Assembly: GCA_041675025.1 (NCBI GenBank)
Contig: JBAYUS010000002.1
Span: 62,001-126,000 of the forward strand
Direction of reading: 5' to 3'
Length of the DNA stretch: 64,000 bases
From: CAJBLF01 sp041675025
GTDB lineage: Bacteria > Patescibacteriota > Gracilibacteria > Absconditabacterales > Absconditicoccaceae
Positions 29,957-39,088 of this stretch are shown here, piece by piece. Numbering within the stretch: the first letter of the stretch is position 1; each line of letters opens with the position of its first letter. Made by a program: the position numbers and the translations under genes. Under the pieces are notes generated by a model. The model ran no database searches. It saw only the letters and a list, made by a program, of their open reading frames with translations, and had not been told where the DNA came from.

Positions 29957-30091
29957 ATGTGTGAAGACTTTGTTACTGCATCATCAGAAAAAGAATTTTC
30001 TATCTCTGAAACTATGAAAGAACTAGCTTCCTTATATGAAGAAGTTTCTAAGACTCAATCACTTGAAGACGACTGAACAAAAAACACATAG
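29957..30091 (+). CDS. 44-residue ORF, in frame with the next gene across a TAG
   Basis: ATG 29957 encodes MCEDFVTASSEKEFSISETM, then an acidic helical stretch, a UGA-Gly and TAG at 30089-30091. The frame then continues open into the gene at 30116. Either this is a small upstream gene, or the N-terminus of one protein cut by a single TAG. It lies 22 nt after topA. Confidence 0.45.
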
Positions 30092-30115
30092 ATTTTACTC
30101 CGTAAATGAGCGATT

Positions 30116-31153
30116 TTGTTTTATATCCGATACGAACATCTCTCAGAGTCACACCCAAGTTTTCGTGTCTACAAAATCCGTGAACAGGATCAAATTTTAC
30201 AATATATTCTTCATGAAGATCTTGTTAAAATAACTGAAGAATCCCGAGAATATCCCAAATACACACATTATTTTATGTTAGACGAAAGCAGATTTTCGTT
30301 TTTTAGGTTTGATATATTTCAAAAGTTTGAAAGTAAATTTACATATCAAGATCTCAAAGATATTATAGAAGAAAAATGCCAAGCAACGAAAAAACATAAT
30401 GATGTAGGTGGAGAAAGAATTATGGTCTACGTGGATAGTGTGCATGTCGATGGTGAAGAAAAAAAACATGTCATCGGTGAAAGTGGTGAAGTATTTTTCA
30501 GATTATATATTGTATTTTTGGATAAAACAACAATGAATACAATCAATTCTGTCTATGGAAATCTCTTTGATACTAAGAATATAAATATCCTTCCGCAATC
30601 GTTTCATACTCTCCTCTTCTTGAGAAATAATTTGAAAAAAGATAATTTTGTCTTGCTCTATATCACGGAAAATTCTTGTAAAGCAATCAAGATCCAAAAC
30701 GGATTTTATCATGCGGTCGATACATTGAATTTGTGAATGTGAGCGCTAAAACAAATGTATAAAGATAATGGTATCGTCCAATACTGGTACAAGACCTACG
30801 ATTTCATCGAGTCGAATCCACTTGCGAGAGGTTTGGTGAAAGAAACACTTCAGTTTTATTCTGAGCTGTTTTGTAAACGATTTAATGAAAAGAATTTGAT
30901 TGGAACAGATGTTATCGTAATTTCTCCTATCACGAAAAACGTTCACTTCATAGAGACATTCAACGAAGAATATAAAAAAATGACGAACAATTATGTCGTT
31001 CCGTTTCATCATTCTGAGATGTTGAATACTTTCGGAAAGATTCGAGAACCCGATGATATGGATGCAATTATTTTGATGAACCGTGACGAAAAAATAAGAA
31101 AAACCCTTCTGCCAAATAGTGAGAAGGATGTTTCTAGTGAAATTGAAATGTAA
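30116..31153 (+). CDS. Unknown protein, about 345 aa
   Basis: The frame is open from 30092. No ATG lies near the beginning, so the nearest usable start is TTG 30116 (LFYIRYEHLSESHPSFRV); alternatively it continues the 44-codon ORF before it. Two UGA-Gly sit in DTLNLGMGALKQMY. The segment FVLLYITENSCKAIKIQNGF followed by DTLNLGMG faintly recalls nucleotide-binding actin-like folds, but I cannot assign it. It ends EKDVSSEIEM. Transcribed with topA. Confidence 0.7.
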
Positions 31154-31162
31154 ATTATTTAT

Positions 31163-31224
31163 AGGAGCAAGTACAAGGGAGCAGGGAGCAAGTTCCTGAA
31201 ACCTACAACTTGTAATTTGTCACT
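31163..31224 (+). repeat. Intergenic heptad hairpin (GGAGCAA / AACTTGT type)
   Basis: AGGAGCAAGTACAAGGGAGC on the left and CTACAACTTGTAATTTGT on the right are partly complementary. It lies between convergent genes and directly abuts the end of gpmI. Same word families as 24381-24440. Confidence 0.6.
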
Positions 31225-32751
31225 TTAGATTAATGGTTTTCCTGTCATCTCCTTTGGGACAGCTATCCCCATAATTTTCAAAACTGTAGCGGCGATATTT
31301 GAAAGTCATCATGTTTTTTTGATAGTCTGAGGTTTTCCTTTACTGATATATCGGCAAGGAACTGGATTTGTACTATGTGAAGTAATAGGTGTTTCTGGCG
31401 TTCACATGTCATCACTATTTCCATGATCAGCAGTGAGAATAATTTCATAATCATTTTTTTTACAGAAATCAATCATATGTCCGATTGTTTTATCAAGTTT
31501 TTGAATAGCTTTGACAACGGCATCCATCTTACCTGTATGACCTATCATATCTCCGTTTGCGAAATTGACTACGATGAAATCGAAGTCTTTGGCTTTGGTA
31601 ACAAATTGATCATAAATTTCGTCTGCTGACATATCTGGATCTAAATCATATGTCTCTACCTTGTGTGAAGGAACAAGAATATCTTTTTCACCATCAAAGA
31701 CGATATGTTTATCTCCATTGAAAAATTTGGTAACGTGAGCAAATTTCTCAGTCTCAGCGAGATGAAGTTGACGAAGCTCCTGACGTGAAATCACTTCAGA
31801 TAAAATATTTTTAAGATTTAGTTCTTTGATAAATATCGGTCAATCATATTCTTTGTATGATTTTGCCATCGCTGCAAAATAAACATTATTTAATCTTTTT
31901 ACCAAAAAATATTTGTCTCGTGTAGGATATTCTTTGGCTATTTTTTCATCGATAGAAACCATAATTGCTTGTGTCATTTGTCTTGCTCTATCTGATCTGA
32001 AGTTGAGATGAAAAACTGCATCATCATCCTCTATCTGATCTCCTCGCGTGAAACTTACAGGTTTGATAAATTCATCAGTAATACTTTGTTCATATTGTTT
32101 CGCGATATATTCGCTTGGTGTATCGCTGGTTTGTAATTGACCAAAAACAATTTCATCATATGATTTTTGAATTCTGTCTCGGTTATTGTCTCTATCCATA
32201 CCATAATACCTTCATGATAGACTTGAAATCTTAACGTTTGGAAACTTAGTAAGAAATTTTTCAAAATCTATCATCAAAGCTAATCCACTCGTTGGTGCGA
32301 GATCTCTTCCGTCTATAAAAAAATGAAGAGAAACATTTATTTCTTTGGGGATTAATTTTAATATTTTTTTCAAATGTGAATCCATAGCATGTACGCCACC
32401 GGGTCAAAACAATTGCAACATATGTAATGTAGAATTATTTTCTTTACAGTGAGCAATACCAGCTTTGAATTCTGGCAATTTCGCAAAACTTTTATTGTCG
32501 AGCATTTCTTCTATCTCTACTAGGTTTTGTTTAACGATTCTTCATGAACCCATAGTCATGTGTCCAACCTCAGAATTTCCCATCTGACCATCAGGCAATC
32601 CAACTGATTTACCACTAGCATCTAACTTCGCGTATGATTGAGTAAATAGTTTTTTAAATACAGGAGAATTTGCTTGAATGATTCCATTGTGCTTTGGAGT
32701 TTTAGTATTTATTCAAAATCCGTCGAGGATAATCAGGGCGAGTTTTTTCAT
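31225..32751 (-). CDS. gpmI: 2,3-bisphosphoglycerate-independent phosphoglycerate mutase
   Basis: The product is 508 aa, the normal length. The metal site motif LALIILDGFGINTKTPKHNG opens the protein (one Gly is UGA), the catalytic Ser is in GQMGNSEVGHMTMGSGR, then DGRDLAPTSG, RYYGMDRDNNRDR and the C-terminal metal ligands in NFANGDMIGHTG and ILTADHGNSDDM. It interconverts 3- and 2-phosphoglycerate in lower glycolysis. The candidate pyruvate kinase at 59176 is the only other glycolytic-type gene in the window. Confidence 0.97.
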
Positions 32752-32845
32752 AACAATACTGAACCAGGTAAAATATTATCTATGATAATACTCATTTCCT
32801 AGGCGATTTCAATGACAAAACCCAGGCGTAAATTAGCTTTTTGGT

Positions 32846-32880
32846 AAGCACCCGGGTGAAAATTTTTCACCCGGGTGCTA
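32846..32880 (+). repeat. Paired CACCCGGGTG hairpin
   Basis: AGCACCCGGGTGAAAA and TTTTCACCCGGGTGCT form a long inverted repeat in which each arm is itself palindromic. Related copies are at 35291 and 60591. It could serve as a terminator between gpmI and the toxin gene. Confidence 0.7.
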
Positions 32881-32885
32881 CTACA

Positions 32886-33089
32886 TTACATTCATTTATA
32901 TACATTACCTCTTACGTCAATTTTTTTAATTACTCAGACATTTCATTCTTGGGTAAAAATTATTCTTAATTTTCATTTCCTGATTCTTCGCAGTCATGAT
33001 GTTCCATGTAAGGGTGCTAAGTCATATCATGAGAGGCGAAGCAAAATAATATCCTGAACGATATGAAGTAATGTTATTTTCATATTCAT
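32886..33089 (-). CDS. RelE-like toxin
   Basis: The product is 67 aa, visible only with UGA = Gly (six UGA). Typical RelE/HigB core: LAPLHGTSGLRRIRKGKLRI, then IFTQEGNVGVIKKIDVRGNVYKG, matching the family pattern of P L ... G L R R R ... Y R I I Y ... V I ... R x x V Y. The start ATG 33089 lies 11 nt after the stop of the antitoxin-like gene, which is the usual antitoxin-toxin order. RelE toxins cleave mRNA on the ribosome (family knowledge). It is shorter than typical RelE (about 85-95 aa) and lacks the first helix. Confidence 0.75.
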
Positions 33090-33100
33090 GGGTAAATTAT

Positions 33101-33352
33101 CTATTTTTTTCTGTCGGGCTTTGGTCATTTTTTTGAAGTACGTGCTAAATACTTAACGAATGCTTTCTGGTCGATGTTCTCCTTATCAAAATCAAATAAT
33201 GAATTCCATTTTTCAAATTTGGCTATATCTACAAGCACAGCAACAGGCTTATTATTTATAAACACATATTTTTCGTGGCGTCATAATCCAGCAAGACATT
33301 CTTTGGTTTTGAATCTTAAATCAGTTATTGATACACATTGATTTGCTAGCAT
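33101..33352 (-). CDS. PhD/YefM-like antitoxin
   Basis: The product is 83 aa. The N-terminal half has the Phd pattern: VSITDLRFKTKECLAGLGRH then KYVFINNKPVAVLVDIAKFE (strand-helix-strand DNA-binding and dimer fold). The C-terminus is charged (KKGPKPDRKK), as expected for a toxin-binding tail. Two UGA-Gly. It is the first gene of the pair with the RelE-like toxin. A 26-nt perfect palindrome lies 27 nt upstream and is a good operator candidate. Confidence 0.72.
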
Positions 33353-33378
33353 GATATGTTTTTTATAGAAAGTAAATA

Positions 33379-33404
33379 TAACGAATTTATATATAAATTC
33401 GTTA
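33379..33404 (-). promoter_or_regulatory. Perfect 26-nt palindrome, likely toxin-antitoxin operator
   Basis: The 13-nt half-site is TAACGAATTTATA, exactly inverted. It sits between the divergent-side end of comM and the antitoxin start. Phd-type antitoxins autoregulate at palindromes near their promoter. Confidence 0.55.
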
Positions 33405-33421
33405 CGATTACAATTCGAAAT

Positions 33422-34966
33422 TTATTCTGCTTCTACAAACATCGTTTTTGAACGATACTGCAACGCTTCAGCTAAATGGTTGATGGTAACGAAATCCTGG
33501 CCTTGAATGTCGGCTATAGTTCTTGCTAATTTTATGGTACGATGAACTACTCTCGTAGAGAGAATGAGTTTTCTGGATGCCGTGGCAAGAAAATCTTTAC
33601 AATCTTGGTCGAGAGGAATCAGTTCGTCGATATGTTTTGATGTGATCTGTGCATTGGATGTGATGGTGAGTCAAAGAAATCTTTGTTGTTGAATCTTCCA
33701 TGCGTTAATTACTTTGTCTCTGATAGTGGATGAATTTTCTTCGGCGATATTATTTAAAATCTTGTCGATATCCTCGCGCGGGATTTCCAAAATCATATCA
33801 ATACGGTCCAGAAGTGGTCCAGAAATTTTGCTTTGATAACGCTTGATATCCATGAGCGAACACGAACACGCTTTTTCAGAATCTTTGTAATATCAGCATT
33901 TGCATGGGTTCATTGCACCGACAAACATAAAATTTGCTGGGTACTGAATCGTACCCGCGACGCGCGAAATCACCACAGATCTATCTTCCAGTGGCTGACG
34001 AAGTACCTCTAAAACTTCGCGCGGAAACTCAGTGACTTCGTCGAAAAACAGAATTCATTTGTGTGCTAATGAAACTTCGCCGGGAGTCAATTGTGATCAC
34101 CCGCCGACAATAGAAATCTTGGAAGCGGTATGGTGGACCTGGCGAAATGGTCTCCTGGTAATGAGCGGAATATCTTTTGATAACTTACCGACGAGTGAAT
34201 ATACCTGCGAAACTTCTAATATTTCTTCGAAACCCAATGGCGGTAAAATGCTCGGCATCGCTTTGCTGAGCAAAGTTTTTCCACTTCATGGTGCGCCTAC
34301 CATGAGCACATTATGGAGTCCTGCAGCCGCAATTGCCAATGCTCTTTTGGCAATGAGTTGTCCTTTGATATGTGCAAAATCTACCTCGAAAAGATCACTT
34401 TGCTGATATAAATCTTCAATGTTTTTGGGTTGGTCGATACAAAAAAATTCTTTTTTTTCTAAAAAATATTCTATCATCTGATCAAATTTTCCAATTGGGT
34501 AAATATATATCCCCGGCACATATTCCAATTCATAGACATTTTCTTCCGGCACGAAAAAATGCTTATATCCATGATGCATAGCACTAATCACCGAAGGCAA
34601 CAATCCGTTTACGCGTTTCACGCTACCGTCCAATCATAGCTCACCAAAGTATAAAAATTCCTGCTGTGGTAATTTTATTTTGTCTTCAAAAATGAGAAAT
34701 AATATCGCGACTGCCATCGGTAGATCAAAACTTGTCCCGACTTTTTTGATATCTGAGGGCGAAAGATTGAGAACAATTTTTCTATTTGGAAGCTGGATGC
34801 CTGCATTGCGAAAAGTAGCTCTCAAACGCTCTTTTGACTCCTTGATAGCTGCATCTGGTAGGCCTACAATCTCTATCGTAGGCAAGGATTTACTTGAGTC
34901 TGCTTCGACGACAATCTCGTGTCATTCAAGTCCGACATTGGCGTAAGTTTTTACTTTTTGGATCAT
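33422..34966 (-). CDS. comM: ComM/YifB-like Mg-chelatase-type AAA+ ATPase
   Basis: The product is 514 aa. Order: N-terminal Lon-protease-like fold (VGLEGHEIVVEADSSKSLPT, VGLPDAAIKESKERLRATF), Walker A VGAPGSGKTLLSKAMPSILP, Walker B GILFFDEVTEFPREVLEVLR, sensor region FVGAMNPCKCGYY, then the C-terminal four-helix Mg-chelatase part (SGPLLDRIDMILEIPRED). ComM is a branch-migration helicase in natural transformation (family knowledge), which is of interest in a genome with foreign genes. Several Gly are UGA. Confidence 0.95.
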
Positions 34967-35007
34967 GATGATAATTTATAATTTAAAATTTATTTTTTCT
35001 TTTTTTA

Positions 35008-35171
35008 ACAAATCCTCTCCCCGCTGTACAGCGGGGTATCTCCTTTTTCAAGGAGAACTTTAGTCACTAGTGACCCCCTTGATTTATCCTCCGCGAAGTC
35101 GGGGGAAAAAGGGGGAGGCTTGTCCTTCGCGTAGTCGGAGGGAATCCGCCGATGCGGAATGGGGGATTTAT
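35008..35171 (+). repeat. Dispersed GC-palindrome repeat region
   Basis: AAATCCTCTCCCCGC-TGTA-CAGCGGGGTATCTCC is followed by TCAAGGAGAACTTTAGTCAC and further palindromes (CCGCGAAGTCGG, TTCGCGTAGTCGGAGG, TCCGCCGATGCGGA). It fills most of the 369-base gap 34967-35335, with no gene. The same opening is found at 39028 and 41411. Confidence 0.75.
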
Positions 35172-35290
35172 TTACCATACAACAAAAAAAAGATACTAAA
35201 AGATTAGTATCTCATTCCTTTATGTCTGTAACTTAGTGGCAACAGGTGAATTATAATAATGCGTCTTGAAATTTCAATAGGTGTTGGGTA

Positions 35291-35325
35291 TGCACCCGGG
35301 TGATATTTTCTTCCACCCGGGTGCT
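35291..35325 (+). repeat. Paired CACCCGGGTG hairpin
   Basis: TGCACCCGGGTG and CCACCCGGGTGCT flank a short AT spacer, next to the stop of the minus-strand gene at 35336. Confidence 0.65.
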
Positions 35326-35335
35326 AACTAAATAG

Positions 35336-35527
35336 CTATTTAGCTTTTGCAAACAGTGATGGATTATAATGCTTGGTGTATGCTTTGTTAAAATCCTTTA
35401 CATGGACCTTGAGACCTTTACTTGTGAAGGTATCTACTTTGTGTTTTTTGATAATCTTTTTGGCGGTAGACAAAGTTATGGAAAAAATATCCAAGATTTC
35501 GGCGAGTGAACGATATGATTTTATCAT
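35336..35527 (-). CDS. Small helix-turn-helix-like protein
   Basis: The product is 63 aa, starting MIKSYRSLAEILDIFSITLS and continuing TAKKIIKKHKVDTF. The pattern (Ser-Leu-Ala-Glu-Ile-Leu, turn, Ser-x-x-Thr-Ala-Lys-Lys-Ile-Ile-Lys-Lys) is that of MerR/excisionase-type DNA-binding helices. No UGA. A hairpin repeat follows its stop codon. Small regulator by inference. Confidence 0.6.
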   Translation of the reverse strand: MIKSYRSLAEILDIFSITLSTAKKIIKKHKVDTFTSKGLKVHVKDFNKAYTKHYNPSLFAKAK

Positions 35528-35606
35528 GTCATAAGGAGAAGTAAATTAGTTTGAGTGTATAGAAGTAGAATTGCTTTTCAATTTAAAATCCTCAAACAAT
35601 TACTTT

Positions 35607-36026
35607 CTATTTTTCATTTTTACTACTTTCAAACTCCTCCATTACCGTTTTAAGGTGCATCTGAAGTTCTTTTATCTTGTGGGTCGGAAGCGTAATTCCG
35701 AGTTTACCAAAACCACTATAGGTCGGAGAGACCGTTCGTTGCCTAATCTGAAAACTTTTGATTCCTCTAAATTCACTGATAAATATTTTATACACTTCTC
35801 CTTTTGAATTAATATTTTCTGATCATTTTTTTACGATACCATATTCTTTGAGCGCATAATTTCCTGCATCGACAGATTGAATGATAGCGTTGAGCTGTTT
35901 CGTCTCTGCGTGATTGAAAGTCAGGAGTGAAGCATCTTTTGAAATACAAAGACAGCGTTCTCATTTTACTGTTTTGACTTCTAAGGAGACATAATAACTT
36001 CCTACTGTCTGTATTTTGTGAATCAT
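35607..36026 (-). CDS. Unknown protein, 139 aa
   Basis: The frame is MIHKIQTVGSYYVSLEVKTV, a UGA-Gly, then ERCLCISKDASLLTFNHAET and SVDAGNYALKEYGIVKKGSE, ending MEEFESSKNEK. Beta-rich in the middle with a helical C-terminus. It starts 45 nt after the stop of the PIF1-like helicase gene and is co-oriented. Two UGA interrupt it in the standard code. I recognise no family. Confidence 0.7.
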
Positions 36027-36071
36027 ATGAAAACAACAAGCAAGTAAAAATATATACTCAATGCGTGAATA

Positions 36072-37505
36072 TTATTCAAAACTTTGTATGTATGTAGAAA
36101 TATCTTTTTCTTGGATTGAAGATGTTGGTGGAGTATTTTGTATAAATGGTTTGATCGAAGGATGGAAAAACAAATGTCTTTTTTCTATTTTGTTGAGCAA
36201 AGTAATCCCAGACAAGCTCTTTGATCTACTCAATGCTGTGTACGCTTGTCCACCCGTGAATGTGTTGCACAAATCTAAATTGCACGCGTCAAATGTCATC
36301 CCCTGCGATTTATGGACGGTGATAGCGTAGGCCAATTTGAGAGGAAACTGATCGTACGTTCACAATATTTTTTCCGTAATTTTTCATCTTCCAGAGACGG
36401 TAATTTCTTTGTTTGCTCGTGTCTCTGAACCAACCGTAAATACTTCTGCACCTATCTGCACATCCACATATTCTTCTCATAAATCTTGAACTATTCACAT
36501 CGAACCATTTATTCGTTTCCCTAAAATATCATTGGTCACCATCATGACTTTTGCTCATTTCTTGAGTCTCAAAATATTGTCCGTCTTCTTCATGCCGTCA
36601 GGAAAATATCCGTCGGTCAGTCATTCGTATATGTATTCTTGTCCAGATAATTGTCTTATCTTTTGATTGTTTATCTCATCTACTTTGCCCCTATGTGTGG
36701 AGAGCTGAATCACGTCGTGTGTGGCTTGTCCTAGCTGTTTATTGAGCCTTGAAAGGTGATCGTCGGAGATAGTTTCATTTCTAATCGCGTCCAACATCTC
36801 TCAGAAAAATGTATCGTATTCTTGTCTATAATTTTTTTTGAGTTCTATCGTCGTGTAGGCAAGTTTTTTTTTGAAAGTGACGGAATCAAAAAATCGTTCG
36901 CTTGCGTATTCTTCGCCAAATTTTTGTTTCCATTCGGTGGTGCTTACGGGTGGCAATTGGAAAACATCTCAAACAAAAATCACGGGCTTACCGCCAAATG
37001 GTTTTTTGATGAGCGTTGGATCTCCTGTCGCTTCAGCGAGATAATATTTCATCAGTAGATTTATGCAGTCAACGGTATTTGCGTTGACCATACCGATCTC
37101 GTCGATGATAACAAAAGGTACGTTGAGTAACGTCTGCACTTTTGCTTTTTTGAGTTTATATTTTTTATTTTTTTTGTCGATAAGATAGGGTTTGATTTCT
37201 TTGGGAAAAACATTTTCTATTCATAAAGAAAAAAATGAGTGGACCGTTTGGCCACCGATATTTAATGCTGATATACCTGTAGATCAAAGTACCAATGGTG
37301 GCTTCCCGATCTCTCTACAAAACTCTATCACATCTTTTATCAGTGTAGATTTTCCTGTCCCGGCTTTTCCTGTCAGAAAACAACAATCGTCGGTTTCGTC
37401 CAAAGATTTCAAAAAATAGATAGCGTCCGCGTTATCTTTTCGTTTGTCCAAAAGTACTTTGTAACTATCTTTGTGGTCGTCTGATATATCTTGAAGATTG
37501 AGCAT
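36072..37505 (-). CDS. PIF1-like (RecD-related) DNA helicase
   Basis: The product is 477 aa. Walker A CCFLTGKAGTGKSTLIKDVI near residue 42, then GSTGISALNIGGQTVHSFF (motif Ia), Walker B VPFVIIDEIGMVNANTVD, motif III KPVIFVGDVFQLPPVS, motif IV-type LKKNYRQ, and the C-terminal SH3-like plus motif VI region PLKLAYAITVHKSQGMTFD with YTALSRSKSL. These define the PIF1/RecD SF1B family, 5'-3' helicases. UGA-Gly occur (GRGKITEKILG). An inverted repeat TTGTCAAAA/TTTTGACAA lies 65 nt upstream. Confidence 0.93.
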
Positions 37506-37570
37506 ACTCTACGCCTATTGAAAATAAATGTGATTATAGCATAGCTATCTCTTTGTCTATTTCAATCCTT

Positions 37571-37592
37571 TTGTCAAAAATAGTTTTGACAA
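37571..37592 (-). promoter_or_regulatory. Operator-like inverted repeat upstream of the helicase gene
   Basis: A 9-bp perfect inverted repeat TTGTCAAAA-ATAG-TTTTGACAA. Its left 14 bases (TTTTGTCAAAAATA) are identical to the element at 40823 before the MazF-like gene. Confidence 0.5.
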
Positions 37593-37601
37593 GAAAAAAA
37601 A

Positions 37602-37799
37602 CTATCTTACTGCTGATTTTGATTTCATCAAAAGTACTTCTTCATCTTCTTCCTCTTCTTCTCTTTCCATCTCCTCTTCATCTTCTTCGTCTTCTTTTTG
37701 TTTTTTTTCATCTTCATTTTCTTCCTCGTTTTCTTCATCTGCATACACTTCATTATACAGCGCGCAAAGATATTTTTGATACTCAGTGATAAATGTCAT
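37602..37799 (-). CDS. Small protein with extreme acidic tail
   Basis: The product is 65 aa. MTFITEYQKYLCALYNEVYA is followed by more than 30 residues that are almost all Glu/Asp (with Lys/Gln/Met), then VLLMKSKSAVR. Low complexity makes it uncertain as a real gene, but the ordered N-terminal 20 residues and the stop just before the inverted repeat argue for it. Function unknown. Confidence 0.5.
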   Translation of the reverse strand: MTFITEYQKYLCALYNEVYADEENEEENEDEKKQKEDEEDEEEMEREEEEEDEEVLLMKSKSAVR

Positions 37800-37855
37800 G
37801 ATAGATATATAGAAAATAAATATAATATAACAATATAGAAGTGTAATTTTTTTGC

Positions 37856-37885
37856 AATCAAAAAAGAAGTCCGAAGACTTCTTTA
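37856..37885 (-). terminator. Terminator of the receiver-like gene
   Basis: On the minus strand AAGAAGTC-TTCG-GACTTCTT is followed by a T-run, 11 nt past the stop at 37896. Confidence 0.85.
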
Positions 37886-37895
37886 TATATATATT

Positions 37896-38279
37896 TTAAC
37901 TTTTAATCTGATTTGCATTGAGTATATCCAATACTTTTCTTCTAAAGATCTCTGGGTGTGATGATCTACATACCACTTCATCAAAATTATTTTCTCATTC
38001 AACCTTCTCTGAGGTATATGCGATGATCTTTGGAGCATTTCATTGTAAGTGCTCTTTTATTTGTTGAGCGGCATCTACACCAGAAATAATATCCAATCTT
38101 GTATTCATAATAATAAGATCAAATAATTCTTCCTTGGTTTTGTTTACCATGTCCAATCAATTGGTGACTATAATAATATTTTCTTTTTGAATTCCCAATT
38201 CTTGGAAATATTTTCCCATTTTGAAATTACCATTTTGTGAAGCATCAGCGAGTAATATTTTTTTGTTATTTATATCCAT
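37896..38279 (-). CDS. CheY-like receiver domain protein lacking the phosphoacceptor Asp
   Basis: The product is 127 aa: MDINNKKILLADASQNGNFK, then EELFDLIIMNTRLDIISGVD, then APKIIAYTSEKVEG. Length and strand/helix order match a single-domain receiver. The usual acidic pair is AD rather than DD, and the phosphorylated Asp (...LIIMD...) is Asn here. The conserved Lys-Pro is also absent (CRSSHPEIF). So it is probably a phosphorylation-independent pseudo-receiver. UGA-Gly occur at four sites. No kinase is adjacent. Confidence 0.75.
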
Positions 38280-38330
38280 AGTAATTTTTTATAATAAAAT
38301 AAATTTGTAAAAGGTACTTTATGTGTTTCT

Positions 38331-38429
38331 CTACAAATATCAATCCTTGGGGATTTGAAATTCATTATTTATTTCTTCTCTTTCGTTTTGTATGAAATAA
38401 TCAATGATTGGGTTTTTTGGTGTTTCCAT
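38331..38429 (-). CDS. Possible 32-residue peptide
   Basis: ATG 38429 encodes METPKNPIIDYFIQNEREEI then NNEFQIPKDGYL (one UGA-Gly) and ends TAG. It lies upstream of the receiver-like gene on the same strand. Plausible composition but no homology that I can see and no clear ribosome site. Confidence 0.3.
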
Positions 38430-38499
38430 TAAAATAGTATACGCATTTTACAAGAGAAGTCAAGCCCTGGTCTACTTTATTTTTCTTTTTTACTATCCA

Positions 38500-38527
38500 T
38501 TGACTTTTTATTGCTAACATATATAGT
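38500..38527 (+). promoter_or_regulatory. Promoter of the 140-aa unknown gene
   Basis: TTGACT (38500) and TATAGT (38522) are separated by 16 nt and lie 29 nt before the ATG. Confidence 0.6.
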
Positions 38528-38556
38528 ATTTTAAACAAAAATAAAAAATATTTATT

Positions 38557-38979
38557 ATGAAAAGATTCACTTTAATTGTTAAAGTCTATTGGCATCAAAC
38601 AAATATAAAAAACAAAAGACAATATCTTGCTACACACGATCGTGCAATACCCTATGATGTTATGCCTATATTTCGCATCAAAAAAGATGATCCTTCTGTT
38701 GATATGTATATAGCTATTCAGACCAACAATTTCTCAGAGATTAAGGGAATCATAGAAACATTTTACGATACGAAATCTATAGAGATTATTGTACTCTTTG
38801 ATGACGAACAAGATATTGCACATATTTACAAATGTAAGGGAAGCTTACAAAATATTAAAAACGGTATACTTCCCCCTCTTGTAGAAATTTATGAAGAAAC
38901 GTTTGGTATTAAAAATGCTTTCTTTGCTATCAACGATATCCGTGTAAGTATGATGTTTCGCAACATGTCAATGAACTAA
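38557..38979 (+). CDS. Unknown protein, 140 aa
   Basis: MKRFTLIVKVYWHQTNIKNK opens a mixed alpha/beta protein with VDMYIAIQTNNFSEIKGII and IEIIVLFDDEQDIAHIYKCK. No UGA, no signal peptide, no membrane segment. It has its own promoter and terminator, so it is a single-gene unit. No family recognised. Confidence 0.75.
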   Translation: MKRFTLIVKVYWHQTNIKNKRQYLATHDRAIPYDVMPIFRIKKDDPSVDMYIAIQTNNFSEIKGIIETFYDTKSIEIIVLFDDEQDIAHIYKCKGSLQNIKNGILPPLVEIYEETFGIKNAFFAINDIRVSMMFRNMSMN

Positions 38980-38985
38980 ATTTTA

Positions 38986-39013
38986 TAATCCCGGTAACTC
39001 CGGGATTTTTTTA
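38986..39013 (+). terminator. Rho-independent terminator
   Basis: An AATCCCGG-TAAC-TCCGGGATT hairpin is followed by T's, directly after the 140-aa gene. Confidence 0.9.
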
Positions 39014-39027
39014 ATTTTTCTTTTTTT

Positions 39028-39088
39028 ATAAATCCTCTCCCCGCCGCTTGGCGGGGTATCTCCTTTCTCAAGGAGAACTTTAGTCACT
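39028..39088 (+). repeat. Dispersed GC-palindrome repeat
   Basis: AAATCCTCTCCCCGCCGCTT-GGCGGGG is followed by TATCTCCTTTCTCAAGGAG and AACTTTAGTCAC. It reaches the stop codon of the neighbouring minus-strand gene, whose TAG is formed from the repeat's end. Confidence 0.75.
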
